Source: an uncultured Thermomonas sp. (lineage in GTDB: Bacteria > Pseudomonadota > Gammaproteobacteria > Xanthomonadales > Xanthomonadaceae). Taken from it: a DNA stretch of 7,539 bases. The stretch spans positions 1 through 7,539 of the forward strand of contig CAMLJA010000090.1 of the NCBI GenBank assembly GCA_946480065.1, in the 5' to 3' direction. The position numbers were made by a program, and so were the translations under genes. The notes under the pieces were generated by a model. The model had not been told where the DNA came from. It did not search any database and saw nothing but the letters and a program-made list of their open reading frames with translations. This document shows, in pieces, positions 1 to 7,539 of this stretch. Position 1 is the first letter of the stretch. Each line of letters opens with the position of its first letter.

Positions 1-735
1 GCCGCGCGTCTCGCCGCCGGCCAGCACCTGGGCCACGCCCTGCAGCACGTCGCCGCCCCAGGGCGCCAGCGCCCAGACCTGCAGCGCGGGATCCAGCGCG
101 TAGCGCGCGGTTTCCTGCAGCTGCCAGGGCAGGCCCAGGTGGTAGGCCACGTCGTCGTACTGCAGGGTGGGCAGCCACGCGCCGGTGCTGGCCAGCCCGA
201 GCAGCAGCAGCGCGGCGGTCGAGGCGCGCGGCGCGGCGCGCGCGCCGGCATCGAATGCGCGCCACGCCTCGCGGGCCGCCGCCGCGATCGCCGCGCGCCG
301 CCAGGCCACCAGCGCCACGCACGCCGCCAGGTAGGCCAGGCGATGGTGCAGCGGCAGCGGCAGCAGCCAGCCCAGCAGCCCGGCGACCAGCCCCAGGCCC
401 ACCGGCAGCGCCGCCGGCCCGGCGACCAGCAGGCTGCCGAGCGCGACCGCCGCGGCCGCCAGCAGCGCCACCGCCAGCACCGGCAGCGGGCCGGCATACA
501 CGGCCAGCGCCAGCAGCCAGACCGCGCCCAGCGCGCATGCGCGGGTGCCGCCGCGCCAGCGCTGCAGCGCCCATGCCGCCAGCCAGGCGAGCGCGCCCAG
601 GAGCAGGTATTCCGAGAATCGCGGCCACGGCAGCACCGCAAGCGTGCGCTGCGCCAGCAGCCCGGCGGCGCACGCCGCCATGCCCGCCCACAGCAGCAGG
701 GCGGGCACGAAGCGGGCTGGGGCGGACGGCGGCAT
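1..735 (-). CDS. Polytopic membrane protein, possibly GT-C-type glycosyltransferase (C-terminus beyond window)
   Basis: The frame is open from the ATG at 735 to the window edge, giving 245 residues without a stop; the rest lies to the left. The protein is dominated by Ala/Leu/Val/Gly helices: I count six or seven likely membrane segments, roughly at residues 9-29, 40-58, 66-80, 82-105, 108-127, 130-150 and 173-190. After the last of these comes a hydrophilic stretch with the motif YDDVAYHL (Asp194, Asp195). An acidic pair followed by a YHL-like motif in an external loop recalls GT-C-fold, lipid-linked sugar glycosyltransferases (GT39/ArnT/PMT-like), but there the acidic motif usually follows the first helix, not the sixth or seventh. 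The glycosyltransferase call is therefore weak, and an uncharacterised membrane protein is equally possible. The start at 735 is favoured by a promoter-like -35/-10 pair ending seven bases upstream. There is no Shine-Dalgarno sequence. It is transcribed divergently from glmU. Confidence 0.75.
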   Translation of the reverse strand, partial: MPPSAPARFVPALLLWAGMAACAAGLLAQRTLAVLPWPRFSEYLLLGALAWLAAWALQRWRGGTRACALGAVWLLALAVYAGPLPVLAVALLAAAAVALGSLLVAGPAALPVGLGLVAGLLGWLLPLPLHHRLAYLAACVALVAWRRAAIAAAAREAWRAFDAGARAAPRASTAALLLLGLASTGAWLPTLQYDDVAYHLGLPWQLQETARYALDPALQVWALAPWGGDVLQGVAQVLAGGETRG

Positions 736-742
736 CCGCGCG

Positions 743-770
743 ATGCTAGGGGTTTGCGGGCGGGCGTCAA
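743..770 (-). promoter_or_regulatory. Candidate sigma-70 promoter for the left membrane-protein gene
   Basis: Read on the minus strand, TTGACG (765-770, five of six consensus bases) is followed by a 16-base spacer and TAGCAT (743-748, four of six). The -10 element ends seven bases before the ATG at 735, so transcription would begin at or within a base or two of the start codon. Found by eye only. Confidence 0.45.
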
Positions 771-798
771 TCGCGACCCCGGCTGCACGGGCTGCCGC

Positions 799-804
799 TA
801 GAAT
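799..804 (+). promoter_or_regulatory. Candidate -10 element of the glmU promoter
   Basis: TAGAAT (five of six bases matching TATAAT) stands out in an otherwise GC-rich region, 26 bases before the glmU ATG. This would give a short leader of about 20 bases that contains a GAGAG ribosome-binding site (821-825). No convincing -35 hexamer lies 16-18 bases upstream, so this would be a weak or activator-dependent promoter. Confidence 0.4.
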
Positions 805-830
805 CCGGGCATCCCGCCCCGAGAGTCCCC

Positions 831-2201
831 ATGGCCGCACCGCTGCACGTCATCATCCTCGCCGCCGGCGAAGGCAAGCGCATGAAGTCGGCGCTGCCGA
901 AAGTGCTGCAGGAGATCGCCGGGCGGCCGATGCTGGCCCACGTGGTGGCCGCCGCGCGCGCGCTGGACCCCCAGGGCGTGCACATCGTCTACGGCCACGG
1001 CGGCGCCCGGGTGCGGGACGCCTTCGCCGGCCAGCCCGACCTGCGCTGGGCCGAGCAGGCGCGCCAGCTCGGCACCGGCCACGCGGTGCTGCAGGCGATG
1101 CCGGAAGTGCCCGACGCCGCCCGCGTGCTGGTGTTGTACGGCGACGTGCCGCTGATCACGCCGGACTCGCTGCGGCGGCTGCTGGACGCGCCCGGGCGGC
1201 TGGCGGTGCTGGCGGCGGAACTGCCGCAGCCCGACGGCTACGGCCGGATCGTGCGCGATCCCGAGGGCCGGGTCGCCGCCATCGTCGAACACAAGGACGC
1301 CGACGAGGACCAGCGCCGCATCCGCCTGGTCAACACCGGGGTCATCGCCGCCGACTCCACCGCGCTGCGGCGCTGGCTGGAGCACCTGCGCAACGACAAC
1401 GCGCAGGGCGAGTACTACCTCACCGACGTGTTCGCCGCGGCCGCCGACGAATACGCCGCCGCGGAGATCGTGGTGGTGGCCGACCCGCTGGAGACCGAGG
1501 GTGCCAACGACCCGTGGCAGCTGGCGCAGCTGGAGCGCGCGTTCCAGCTGCGGCAGGCGCGGGCGCTGTGCGCCGACGGCGCGCGGCTGGCAGACCCGTC
1601 GCGGCTCGACGTGCGCGGCAGCGTGCGCGTGGGCCGCGACGTGGTGATCGACGTGGACGTGGTGCTGGAAGGCGAGGTGGTGCTGGGCGACGGCGTGCGG
1701 ATCGGCCCGTTCTGCCGGATCAAGGATGCCTTCCTCGGCGCCGGCACCGAGGTGCGCGCCCACTGCGACATCGACGGCGCCCGCTGCGAGGGCGCGGTGC
1801 AGGTCGGCCCGTTCGCGCGCCTGCGCCCGGGCACGGTGCTGGCCGACGGCGCCCACATCGGCAACTTCGTGGAGGCCAAGAACGCCACGGTCGGCGTGGG
1901 CAGCAAGGCCAACCACCTGAGTTACCTGGGCGACGCGGTGATCGGCGCCGGCGTCAACGTGGGCGCGGGCACCATCACCTGCAACTACGACGGCGCCAAC
2001 AAGTCCACGACGACGATCGGGGACGGCGCCTTCATCGGTTCCAACAGCGCGCTGGTGGCGCCGGTCACCGTGGGCGCGGGGGCGACGATCGGCGCCGGCT
2101 CCACTCTGACCAAGGATGCACCGGAGGGCCAGCTCACGGTCGCGCGCGCGCGCCAGGTCACGCTGGACGGCTGGCAGCGGCCGGCGAAGAAGCCGAAGTA
2201 A
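831..2201 (+). CDS. glmU: Bifunctional GlmU: GlcNAc-1-phosphate uridyltransferase / glucosamine-1-phosphate N-acetyltransferase
   Basis: GlmU carries out the last two steps of UDP-GlcNAc synthesis in the cytoplasm: acetyl transfer from acetyl-CoA to glucosamine-1-phosphate, then uridylyl transfer from UTP. At 456 residues it has the normal length. The N-terminal pyrophosphorylase domain (about 1-227) opens with LAAGEGKRM and LPKVL (Lys24), then QLGTGHA (79-85), YGDVPL with metal-ligand Asp105, and Asn226 in EGANDPWQ. From about residue 250 follows a left-handed beta-helix of hexapeptide repeats. It has the acetyltransferase residues Arg332, Lys350, His362 (catalytic base, in ANHLSYLG) and Tyr365, plus [11 protein letters not shown], each one position before the E. 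coli number. The family's usual GTRM is GKRM here, which I recall from Xanthomonas GlmU too. The ATG is chosen because it begins the conserved N-terminus and has GAGAG five bases upstream. In E. coli glmU follows the atp operon; here it is preceded by a divergent membrane-protein gene, so it is probably transcribed alone. The gene looks intact and essential. Confidence 0.98.
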   Translation: MAAPLHVIILAAGEGKRMKSALPKVLQEIAGRPMLAHVVAAARALDPQGVHIVYGHGGARVRDAFAGQPDLRWAEQARQLGTGHAVLQAMPEVPDAARVLVLYGDVPLITPDSLRRLLDAPGRLAVLAAELPQPDGYGRIVRDPEGRVAAIVEHKDADEDQRRIRLVNTGVIAADSTALRRWLEHLRNDNAQGEYYLTDVFAAAADEYAAAEIVVVADPLETEGANDPWQLAQLERAFQLRQARALCADGARLADPSRLDVRGSVRVGRDVVIDVDVVLEGEVVLGDGVRIGPFCRIKDAFLGAGTEVRAHCDIDGARCEGAVQVGPFARLRPGTVLADGAHIGNFVEAKNATVGVGSKANHLSYLGDAVIGAGVNVGAGTITCNYDGANKSTTTIGDGAFIGSNSALVAPVTVGAGATIGAGSTLTKDAPEGQLTVARARQVTLDGWQRPAKKPK

Positions 2202-2260
2202 CCGGAGTGGGGCCAGGCGCAGCCGAACCAGGCCTCGCGGACCGTCATGCCTGGCCGCCG

Positions 2261-2330
2261 GCGGTAGCGACCGCTGTGGTGGGAGAGGCGGCAGCCGTGG
2301 TCGCGTGCGGCGGCAGCCTGTCGCCGCGCC
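2261..2330. repeat. Degenerate REP-like palindromic sequence in the glmU/kinase convergent gap
   Basis: The 145 bases between the glmU stop and the kinase stop hold no gene. Positions 2281-2305 resemble, with about six differences, the GGGAGCGGCTTCAGCCG-type intergenic repeat that I recall as common in Xanthomonadaceae genomes. A stem pairs GCGACC (2267-2272) with GGTCGC (2299-2304), then, across a three-base bulge, GCTG (2273-2276) with CAGC (2292-2295). A second hairpin follows directly. The left part of the gap (2202-2260) shows nothing I can name. The REP assignment is by resemblance only. Confidence 0.4.
2307..2327. terminator. GC-rich hairpin between convergent genes, possible bidirectional terminator
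   Basis: GCGGCG (2307-2312) pairs perfectly with CGCCGC (2322-2327), and three further pairs (one G-T) close the stem to a three-base GCC loop. It lies between the stop codons of glmU and the histidine kinase, where a terminator for both is expected. There is no T-tract on either side, so it is not a classical intrinsic terminator; it could be an RNA-stabilising hairpin or half of the REP-like unit. Confidence 0.3.
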
Positions 2331-2346
2331 GGACCGACCGCCGCGC

Positions 2347-3660
2347 TCAGCCCGGCAGCACCATCGCCACGCACAGCCCGCCGCCCTGGCGGTTGAGCAG
2401 GGCGATGCGGCCGCCGTGCGCCTCGGCGATCTCGCGCGCCAGCGCCAGCCCCAGCCCGGTGCCGTGGCGCTTGGTGGAGTAGAAGGGCAGCAGCGCGTTC
2501 GCCAGCACCGCCTCGTTCATGCCGCTGCCGCGGTCCAGCACCTCGATCCGCCAGCCGTCGTCGGGCACGCGCCGGATCGACAGCCGCACCTCCTCCGCGG
2601 GCGAGCCGGATTCGTGCGCGTTCTTGAGCAGGTTCAGCAGCGCCTGCTCCAGCTGCGCCGGGTCGAAGCGGCCCACGCCGTCGGGCGGCTGCAGCTCCAG
2701 CGCGAACCCCACCTGGCTGCCCAGCTGCTCGGCGAAGCGCCGCCATTCCACCGGCGCGCTGCGGGGGGCCGGCAGCTTGGCGAAGCGCGCGTAGTCGCGG
2801 ATGAAGCCCTCCAGGTGGCGGGCGCGGTCCTCGATCGTGGCCAGCGCCTCCGGCAGCCGCTGCGGCTGGCCGCGGCGCAGCAGCTCGGCGCTGGAGTGCG
2901 CCAGCGAGGCGATCGGCGCCAGCGAGTTGTTGAGCTCGTGGCTGATCACCCGGATCACCTTCTTCCAGGTCTGCACTTCCTGCCGGCGCAGTTCGGCGGT
3001 GAGCTGGCGCAGCAGCACCAGTTCGTGCAGGCGGCCGTTGAGGCGGAAGCTGCGGCGCGAGAGGTGGTAGATGTCCTCGTCCTCCCCCTCGCCGACGGTG
3101 AACATGCCGTCGCCGCCGCGCGCGAACGCCTCGCGCACCGCCGGCGCTGCCGCGGCCAGCAGCTCGTCGAAGCCGCGCCCCTCCAGCCGCTTGCCGTCGC
3201 CCAGCATGCGCCGCGCCGCCAGGTTGCCCAGCACCACCCGGCGCGCGGCGTCCACCAGCACCATCGCCACCGGCGTGTTCTGGACCATGGTGTCCAGCAG
3301 CAGCTCGCGCTGCACCAGCGCCAGCCGCTGTTCGCGCAGCGCGTTGCCCAGCGCGTTGTGCGCGTCGACGAGCTCGATCAGGTCGCTGGCCTTGTCCCAG
3401 GTGATGCCGAAGCTGAAGTCGCCGTCGCGGTAGCTGGCCACGGTGCCGGCCAGGGCGCGGAACAGCGAGCGCATCGGCACCAGCGCGCGCCAGATCACCG
3501 TGCCCACGAGCAGCGCCATCGCGGACCCGGCCACCAGCGCCGCGGCCCACGGCTGCAGCCAGCGGCCCAGCCAGGCGGTGGCGGCCGCCGCCAGCGCGAT
3601 GCCCAGCGCCGCGATGGCGATCATGCGCACGGCGATCGGCAGCACCCGGAGGACGCGCAT
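2347..3660 (-). CDS. Membrane-bound sensor histidine kinase with HAMP-like linker and PAS domain (NtrY-like)
   Basis: This 437-residue kinase is very probably the partner of the response regulator just upstream. Two membrane helices (about 13-31 and 39-57) are joined by only about seven residues, so there is no periplasmic sensor domain. A HAMP-like linker (about 60-112, with RDGDFSF and a coiled-coil-like DAHNALGNALREQR) leads to a PAS domain (about 118-215). The phospho-acceptor helix holds His241 in SHELNNSLAPI, the form seen in NtrB/NtrY-like kinases. The ATPase domain has an N box with Asn347 (LLKNAHES), a G1 box DRGSGM from Asp376, an F box LPFYSTK, and a G2 box GTGLGL at 400-405, ending at the usual place. 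All catalytic motifs are intact. The ATG lies ten bases after the regulator's TGA with no clear Shine-Dalgarno sequence, so translation is probably coupled. Met13 is an alternative start but would cut into the first helix. Ligand unknown. Confidence 0.93.
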   Translation of the reverse strand: MRVLRVLPIAVRMIAIAALGIALAAAATAWLGRWLQPWAAALVAGSAMALLVGTVIWRALVPMRSLFRALAGTVASYRDGDFSFGITWDKASDLIELVDAHNALGNALREQRLALVQRELLLDTMVQNTPVAMVLVDAARRVVLGNLAARRMLGDGKRLEGRGFDELLAAAAPAVREAFARGGDGMFTVGEGEDEDIYHLSRRSFRLNGRLHELVLLRQLTAELRRQEVQTWKKVIRVISHELNNSLAPIASLAHSSAELLRRGQPQRLPEALATIEDRARHLEGFIRDYARFAKLPAPRSAPVEWRRFAEQLGSQVGFALELQPPDGVGRFDPAQLEQALLNLLKNAHESGSPAEEVRLSIRRVPDDGWRIEVLDRGSGMNEAVLANALLPFYSTKRHGTGLGLALAREIAEAHGGRIALLNRQGGGLCVAMVLPG

Positions 3661-3670
3661 GCGCTTGCCG

Positions 3671-5011
<1,341 letters not shown>

Positions 5012-5017
5012 GGCGGG

Positions 5018-5023
5018 ATTGTA
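5018..5023 (-). promoter_or_regulatory. Candidate -10 element for a leaderless response-regulator transcript
   Basis: On the minus strand TACAAT (five of six bases of the consensus) occupies most of the AT content of the 24-base gap between permease B and the regulator. Its last base is seven bases from the A of the ATG, which places the expected +1 on that A. No good -35 hexamer is visible upstream, inside the end of the permease gene, and this weakens the call. Confidence 0.35.
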
Positions 5024-5035
5024 GGGGCGGCGCGC

Positions 5036-6265
5036 TCAGACCGAGCGCGTCGCCACCGCCGGCGGCACCGCGGCCGCGCGACGGGCCGGGCCCAGCACCG
5101 CGGCCTGGCCGAGCAGCCACAGCACCACCGCGCCCACCGGCAGGTACCACAGCGGCAGCCGCGGCAGCTCGTAGGCGCCCATCAGCAGCTGGTTCAGCCC
5201 GTAGGCCAGCAGCATGCCCAGCACGATGCCGATCCCGGCGATCAGGAAGTTCTCCACCTGGAAATAGCGCAGGATCTGGCCGCGGGTGGCGCCCAGCGCG
5301 CGGCGCACGCCGATCTGCTTGGTCCGCTGCTGCACCCAGAAGCTGGCCAGGCCGACGATGCCCAGCGCGGTCACCACCAGCAGCGCGGCGCACACCACCA
5401 GCAGCAGCCACGCCATCGCGCGGTCGTCCTGGAAGTATTCGCCGCGGATCTCGTCGAAGGTGGCCTCGCCGTCGTGCAGGCGGTTGGGATCCACCTTGTC
5501 CAGCGCGTTCCACGCCGCCGCGATCACCTCCTTGCGCCGCGCGGGGTCCTTGACCCGCAGCGCGTAGAAGCCCTCGGCGAAGCTCAGGCGCACCGGCAGG
5601 ATGATCGAGTACTGCTGCGTCAGCGGGCCCTGGAAGGTGTTCGGGCGCGCCAGCGACTCCACGATGCCGACCACCCGCAGCGCGGTGTTGCCCATGTACA
5701 CGGTGCGCCCCAGGGTGCTGCCGTCGGGGTAGAGCTTGTCGGCCACCGCCTGCGTCACCAGCACCGGGAAGGTGGCCTTGGACGGGTCGATCTCCTTGCC
5801 GATCTGCGAGAAGTCCACGTATTCGTCGGGACGGAAGTCGCGGCCCTTGGCCAGGCGCAGGCCCAGGGTCTCGGCCAGGTCCTCGGTGCCCATGTACTGG
5901 GCAGCGGTCAGGGTGGGCACCTCCTGCTCGCGGGTGAGCGACAGGCTGGTGTTCCACGAGCCGCGGCGGCGGAACGGCAGCTGGTTGATGGTGGTGGCGC
6001 GCTCCACGCCGGGGACCGCGCGCAGCGCGGCCAGGTCCTCGCGGGTCAGCGCGGCGGCGTTGACCTGGGTGCCGATGCCGTTGACGCGGATCTCGACCAC
6101 GCGGTCTTCGTCGATGCCGCTGGGCTTGCCGATGGCCTCCAGCCGCTGGCCGATCAGGAACAGGGCGTTGCACACGATCGCGCAGGTCAGCGCGACCTCC
6201 AGCGCCAGCAGCGCGGCCGCGGTCTTGTGGCGCCGCAGGGAGGACAGGATGGGGCGGATTTCCAT
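5036..6265 (-). CDS. ABC transporter permease B (MacB/FtsX type)
   Basis: A 409-residue inner-membrane permease. It has the four-helix MacB/FtsX layout: an N-terminal helix (about 15-38) after a short basic start (SSLRRHK), a large extracytoplasmic domain (about 40-283, MacB_PCD-like), then three C-terminal helices (about 284-311, 330-355 and 362-385). IGVRRALGATR (318-328), between the second and third helices, and the closing [13 protein letters not shown] are hallmarks of the family. No ATPase domain is fused to it, unlike E. coli MacB, so a separate ATPase must power it. The frame stays open far upstream (to 6739), but that part runs antisense-frame through permease A; the ATG at 6265 is chosen because it starts the conserved N-terminus and has GGAG six bases before it. 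It lies 50 bases after permease A and probably pairs with it as a heterodimer. MacB-family transporters work as mechanotransmitters moving lipoproteins, peptides or drugs rather than as classical channels; the substrate here is unknown. Confidence 0.92.
   Translation of the reverse strand: MEIRPILSSLRRHKTAAALLALEVALTCAIVCNALFLIGQRLEAIGKPSGIDEDRVVEIRVNGIGTQVNAAALTREDLAALRAVPGVERATTINQLPFRRRGSWNTSLSLTREQEVPTLTAAQYMGTEDLAETLGLRLAKGRDFRPDEYVDFSQIGKEIDPSKATFPVLVTQAVADKLYPDGSTLGRTVYMGNTALRVVGIVESLARPNTFQGPLTQQYSIILPVRLSFAEGFYALRVKDPARRKEVIAAAWNALDKVDPNRLHDGEATFDEIRGEYFQDDRAMAWLLLVVCAALLVVTALGIVGLASFWVQQRTKQIGVRRALGATRGQILRYFQVENFLIAGIGIVLGMLLAYGLNQLLMGAYELPRLPLWYLPVGAVVLWLLGQAAVLGPARRAAAVPPAVATRSV
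5282..5316. repeat. 35-base identical segment, copy in permease B
   Basis: This stretch encoding IGVRRALGATR is identical base for base to 6574-6608 in permease A. The remaining sequence of the two genes is clearly diverged. It marks the two permeases as paralogues sharing a conserved cytoplasmic motif. Confidence 0.85.
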
Positions 6266-6271
6266 GGGGTG

Positions 6272-6275
6272 CTCC
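6272..6275 (-). promoter_or_regulatory. Shine-Dalgarno sequence of permease B
   Basis: GGAG on the minus strand, six bases before the ATG at 6265. It decides this start over the much longer open frame upstream, and contrasts with the absent Shine-Dalgarno sequence at the response regulator. Confidence 0.75.
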
Positions 6276-6286
6276 GTAGGGTTCGG

Positions 6287-6308
6287 CGCCGGCCGCGGGC
6301 GGCCGGCG
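6287..6308 (-). other. Perfect 9-bp GC hairpin between permeases A and B
   Basis: In the 50-base gap between the two permease genes, CGCCGGCCG (6287-6295) and CGGCCGGCG (6300-6308) are perfect reverse complements around a four-base loop. All nine pairs are G-C. The hairpin lies 7 bases after the permease A stop and 21 bases before the permease B ATG, leaving the ribosome-binding site free. There is no U-tract after it, so it is more likely an mRNA-stabilising or processing element, or a partial attenuator, than a terminator. Confidence 0.55.
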
Positions 6309-6315
6309 GCAGGCG

Positions 6316-7539
6316 TCATTGCGACTTCAGCTGGACCGCCGGGGCGATCTGCATCGCGCGCCAGGCGGGCAGCAGGCCGGCCAGCAGGCTGGCGACCAGC
6401 GCCAGGGCGAAGGTGAGCAGCAGCATCGGCCCGTCCAGCCGCGCCAGCGGCGCGTAGTCCACCGGCTGCTGGCGCACCGCCCACAGGCCCAGCAGGGCGA
6501 GGCCCAGCCCCAGTACGCCGCCGGCCAGGCCGATGGTGGAGGACTCCACCAGGTACTGGGCGAAGATCGCCGAGCGGGTGGCGCCCAGCGCGCGGCGCAC
6601 GCCGATCTCGCTGCTGCGGCGCAGGAACTTGGCCAGCAGCAGGCCCACCGTGTTGACCAGGCAGACCAGCAGGAACGCCAGCGCCAGCCACAGCTGCAGG
6701 TGCACGTCGCCGGGCACCACCTGGTTGAAGTCCAGCCACGCCATCACGTCGCGCAGGCGGGTGTTCGGCGGGCGCTGGTAGCGGCCGGCGCTGCGCTGCT
6801 GGCGGGAATAGTTGTCCAGGTAGGCCTTGTAGGCGGCCGCGTCGCCCGGCGAATCGAGTTCAACCCAGTACTGGATCCACGCGCAGTTCGCGTTCACGCC
6901 GGTGTTGTCGCCGTCCGGACTGTCGCCGTAGCAGTTCATGTTGCCGTTGCGGCCCAGCTTGAGGTCCATCGCGGTGGAGAACGGCAGGTACACGTCCTCG
7001 CCGCTGTCGTAGCGGCCGGTGGCCAGGTCGTAGAAGTGGGGCACCGGGTCCCAGTCGTCCAGCACGCCGACGATGCGCACGCTGTTGCCGTCCACCCGCA
7101 ACTCGCGGCCGGTGCCGTCGGCGCCGCCGAACAGCTTCTCGTTGAGCTCCTTGCTGATCACCGCCACCCGGGCGCGGGCGTCGTCGTCGGCCGCGGTCCA
7201 GCCGCGGCCGTACAGGAACGGCACGTCGAACATCGGGAAGAAGTCGGCCGAGGCGTAGCGCGCGCCGGAGCCGAACGGCTTCAGCGTGCTGCCGGCGGGC
7301 TCGACGATCACCCCGCCGCCGGTGGTCAGCGCCTGCCGTGGCGCCTTGCGCTGGCGAAGCAGTTCTTCGGCATCGAAGCGGTTGAGCTGGTCCATCGGCT
7401 CCTTGCCGGGCTGGTAACCCGACGCAGGCTGCGGGTCGAGCTGGACGTAGAACAGGCGGTCGCTCTTCTGCGGGATGGGGTCCCCCGAGAGCACGTGGAA
7501 CACCGTCAGCGTGGTCATGCTGGCGCCGATGCCCAGCGC
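6316..7539 (-). CDS. ABC transporter permease A (MacB/FtsX type), N-terminus beyond window
   Basis: The visible 407 residues run from the right edge to the TGA at 6316-6318. The first seven visible residues (ALGIGAS) precede Met at 7518 in the same frame and look like the end of the first membrane helix, so that Met is internal and the true start is outside. A large extracytoplasmic MacB_PCD-like domain follows (about visible residues 15-280), then three helices (283-303, 334-355, 371-390) with SEIGVRRALGATR (310-322) between the first two and the family's closing PAWRAMQIAPAVQL. Cys203 and Cys219, in an Asn/Gly-rich part of the external domain (MNCYGD and NANCAW), could form a disulphide. 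There is no ATPase domain. It heads the visible part of the permease-regulator-kinase cluster; an ATPase gene, and perhaps a membrane-fusion protein, is expected further upstream (inference). It is diverged from permease B apart from the family motifs. Confidence 0.92.
   Translation of the reverse strand, partial: ALGIGASMTTLTVFHVLSGDPIPQKSDRLFYVQLDPQPASGYQPGKEPMDQLNRFDAEELLRQRKAPRQALTTGGGVIVEPAGSTLKPFGSGARYASADFFPMFDVPFLYGRGWTAADDDARARVAVISKELNEKLFGGADGTGRELRVDGNSVRIVGVLDDWDPVPHFYDLATGRYDSGEDVYLPFSTAMDLKLGRNGNMNCYGDSPDGDNTGVNANCAWIQYWVELDSPGDAAAYKAYLDNYSRQQRSAGRYQRPPNTRLRDVMAWLDFNQVVPGDVHLQLWLALAFLLVCLVNTVGLLLAKFLRRSSEIGVRRALGATRSAIFAQYLVESSTIGLAGGVLGLGLALLGLWAVRQQPVDYAPLARLDGPMLLLTFALALVASLLAGLLPAWRAMQIAPAVQLKSQ
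6574..6608. repeat. 35-base identical segment, copy in permease A
   Basis: Identical to 5282-5316 in permease B and in the same reading frame. Every codon in it is a high-GC preferred codon, so codon bias acting on a conserved peptide may be enough to explain the identity. Confidence 0.85.

Noticed and set aside
139..801. Overlapping plus-strand open frames opposite the left membrane-protein gene
   Set aside because: Their translations are low-complexity Arg/Gln/Ala/Pro strings. The minus-strand frame gives well-formed membrane helices and an open frame to the edge.
798..1916. A 372-codon minus-strand open frame opposite glmU
   Set aside because: His/Val/Ala/Gln-rich shadow of the glmU codons with no recognisable domain.
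2202..2346. A tRNA, small RNA or short gene in the convergent gap
   Set aside because: No cloverleaf and no open frame with a ribosome-binding site; only the REP-like sequence and hairpins can be supported.
5012..5035. A sigma-54 -24/-12 promoter upstream of the regulator
   Set aside because: I looked for a TGGC-N8-TTGC-like pattern here and in the other intergenic gaps and saw none. The target promoter is more likely upstream of permease A, outside the window.
6266..6739. N-terminal extension of permease B to an ATG at 6739
   Set aside because: The extra part overlaps permease A in another frame and is Pro/Arg/Gly-rich without structure. The ATG at 6265 has a Shine-Dalgarno sequence and starts the conserved N-terminus.
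6316..7518. Taking the Met at 7518 as the start of permease A
   Set aside because: The frame stays open to the window edge with hydrophobic residues (ALGIGAS), and the N-terminal helix expected for the family would otherwise be missing.
5036..7539. The permeases as one broken macB gene with a lost ATPase
   Set aside because: Both have the permease layout without any Walker motifs, intact frames and separate starts. Separate ATPase subunits are normal for this type of transporter.

Overview
This is a very GC-rich window with strongly GC-biased third codon positions. The GlmU protein and the make-up of the other genes point to the Xanthomonadaceae/Lysobacteraceae (a Lysobacter, Luteimonas, Pseudoxanthomonas or Xanthomonas type of gammaproteobacterium). 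The placement rests on recalled family resemblance, not on a search. No RNA gene, insertion sequence, CRISPR array or phage gene is visible.

Layout from left to right. (1) Positions 1-735, minus strand: the N-terminal 245 residues of a polytopic membrane protein that runs off the left edge and may be a GT-C-type glycosyltransferase. (2) Positions 736-830: a 95-base divergent intergenic region with candidate promoters for both flanking genes. (3) Positions 831-2201, plus strand: a complete glmU, the bifunctional enzyme that makes UDP-GlcNAc for peptidoglycan and lipopolysaccharide. (4) Positions 2202-2346: a convergent intergenic region with a degenerate REP-like sequence and two hairpins. (5) Positions 2347-7539, minus strand: four genes in one direction. 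In order of transcription they are ABC permease A (5' end outside the window), ABC permease B, a sigma-54-dependent NtrC-type response regulator, and its sensor histidine kinase.

The minus-strand cluster is the most interesting part. Two different MacB/FtsX-type permeases sit directly upstream of a two-component pair. The kinase has two membrane helices joined by only about seven residues, so it has no real periplasmic sensor domain. The regulator has an unusual extended loop after its phospho-acceptor Asp and a GAYTGA version of the sigma-54 contact loop. My working model (inference) is a transporter-coupled sensing module: the kinase reads the state of the ABC transporter, or a membrane or cytoplasmic cue, and the regulator turns on a sigma-54 promoter, probably that of the transporter operon itself. 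The ATPase, and any membrane-fusion partner, would lie beyond the right edge.

Two minus-strand genes (the left membrane protein and the response regulator) have a -10-like hexamer 6-7 bases before the ATG and no Shine-Dalgarno sequence, an arrangement that suggests leaderless mRNAs.
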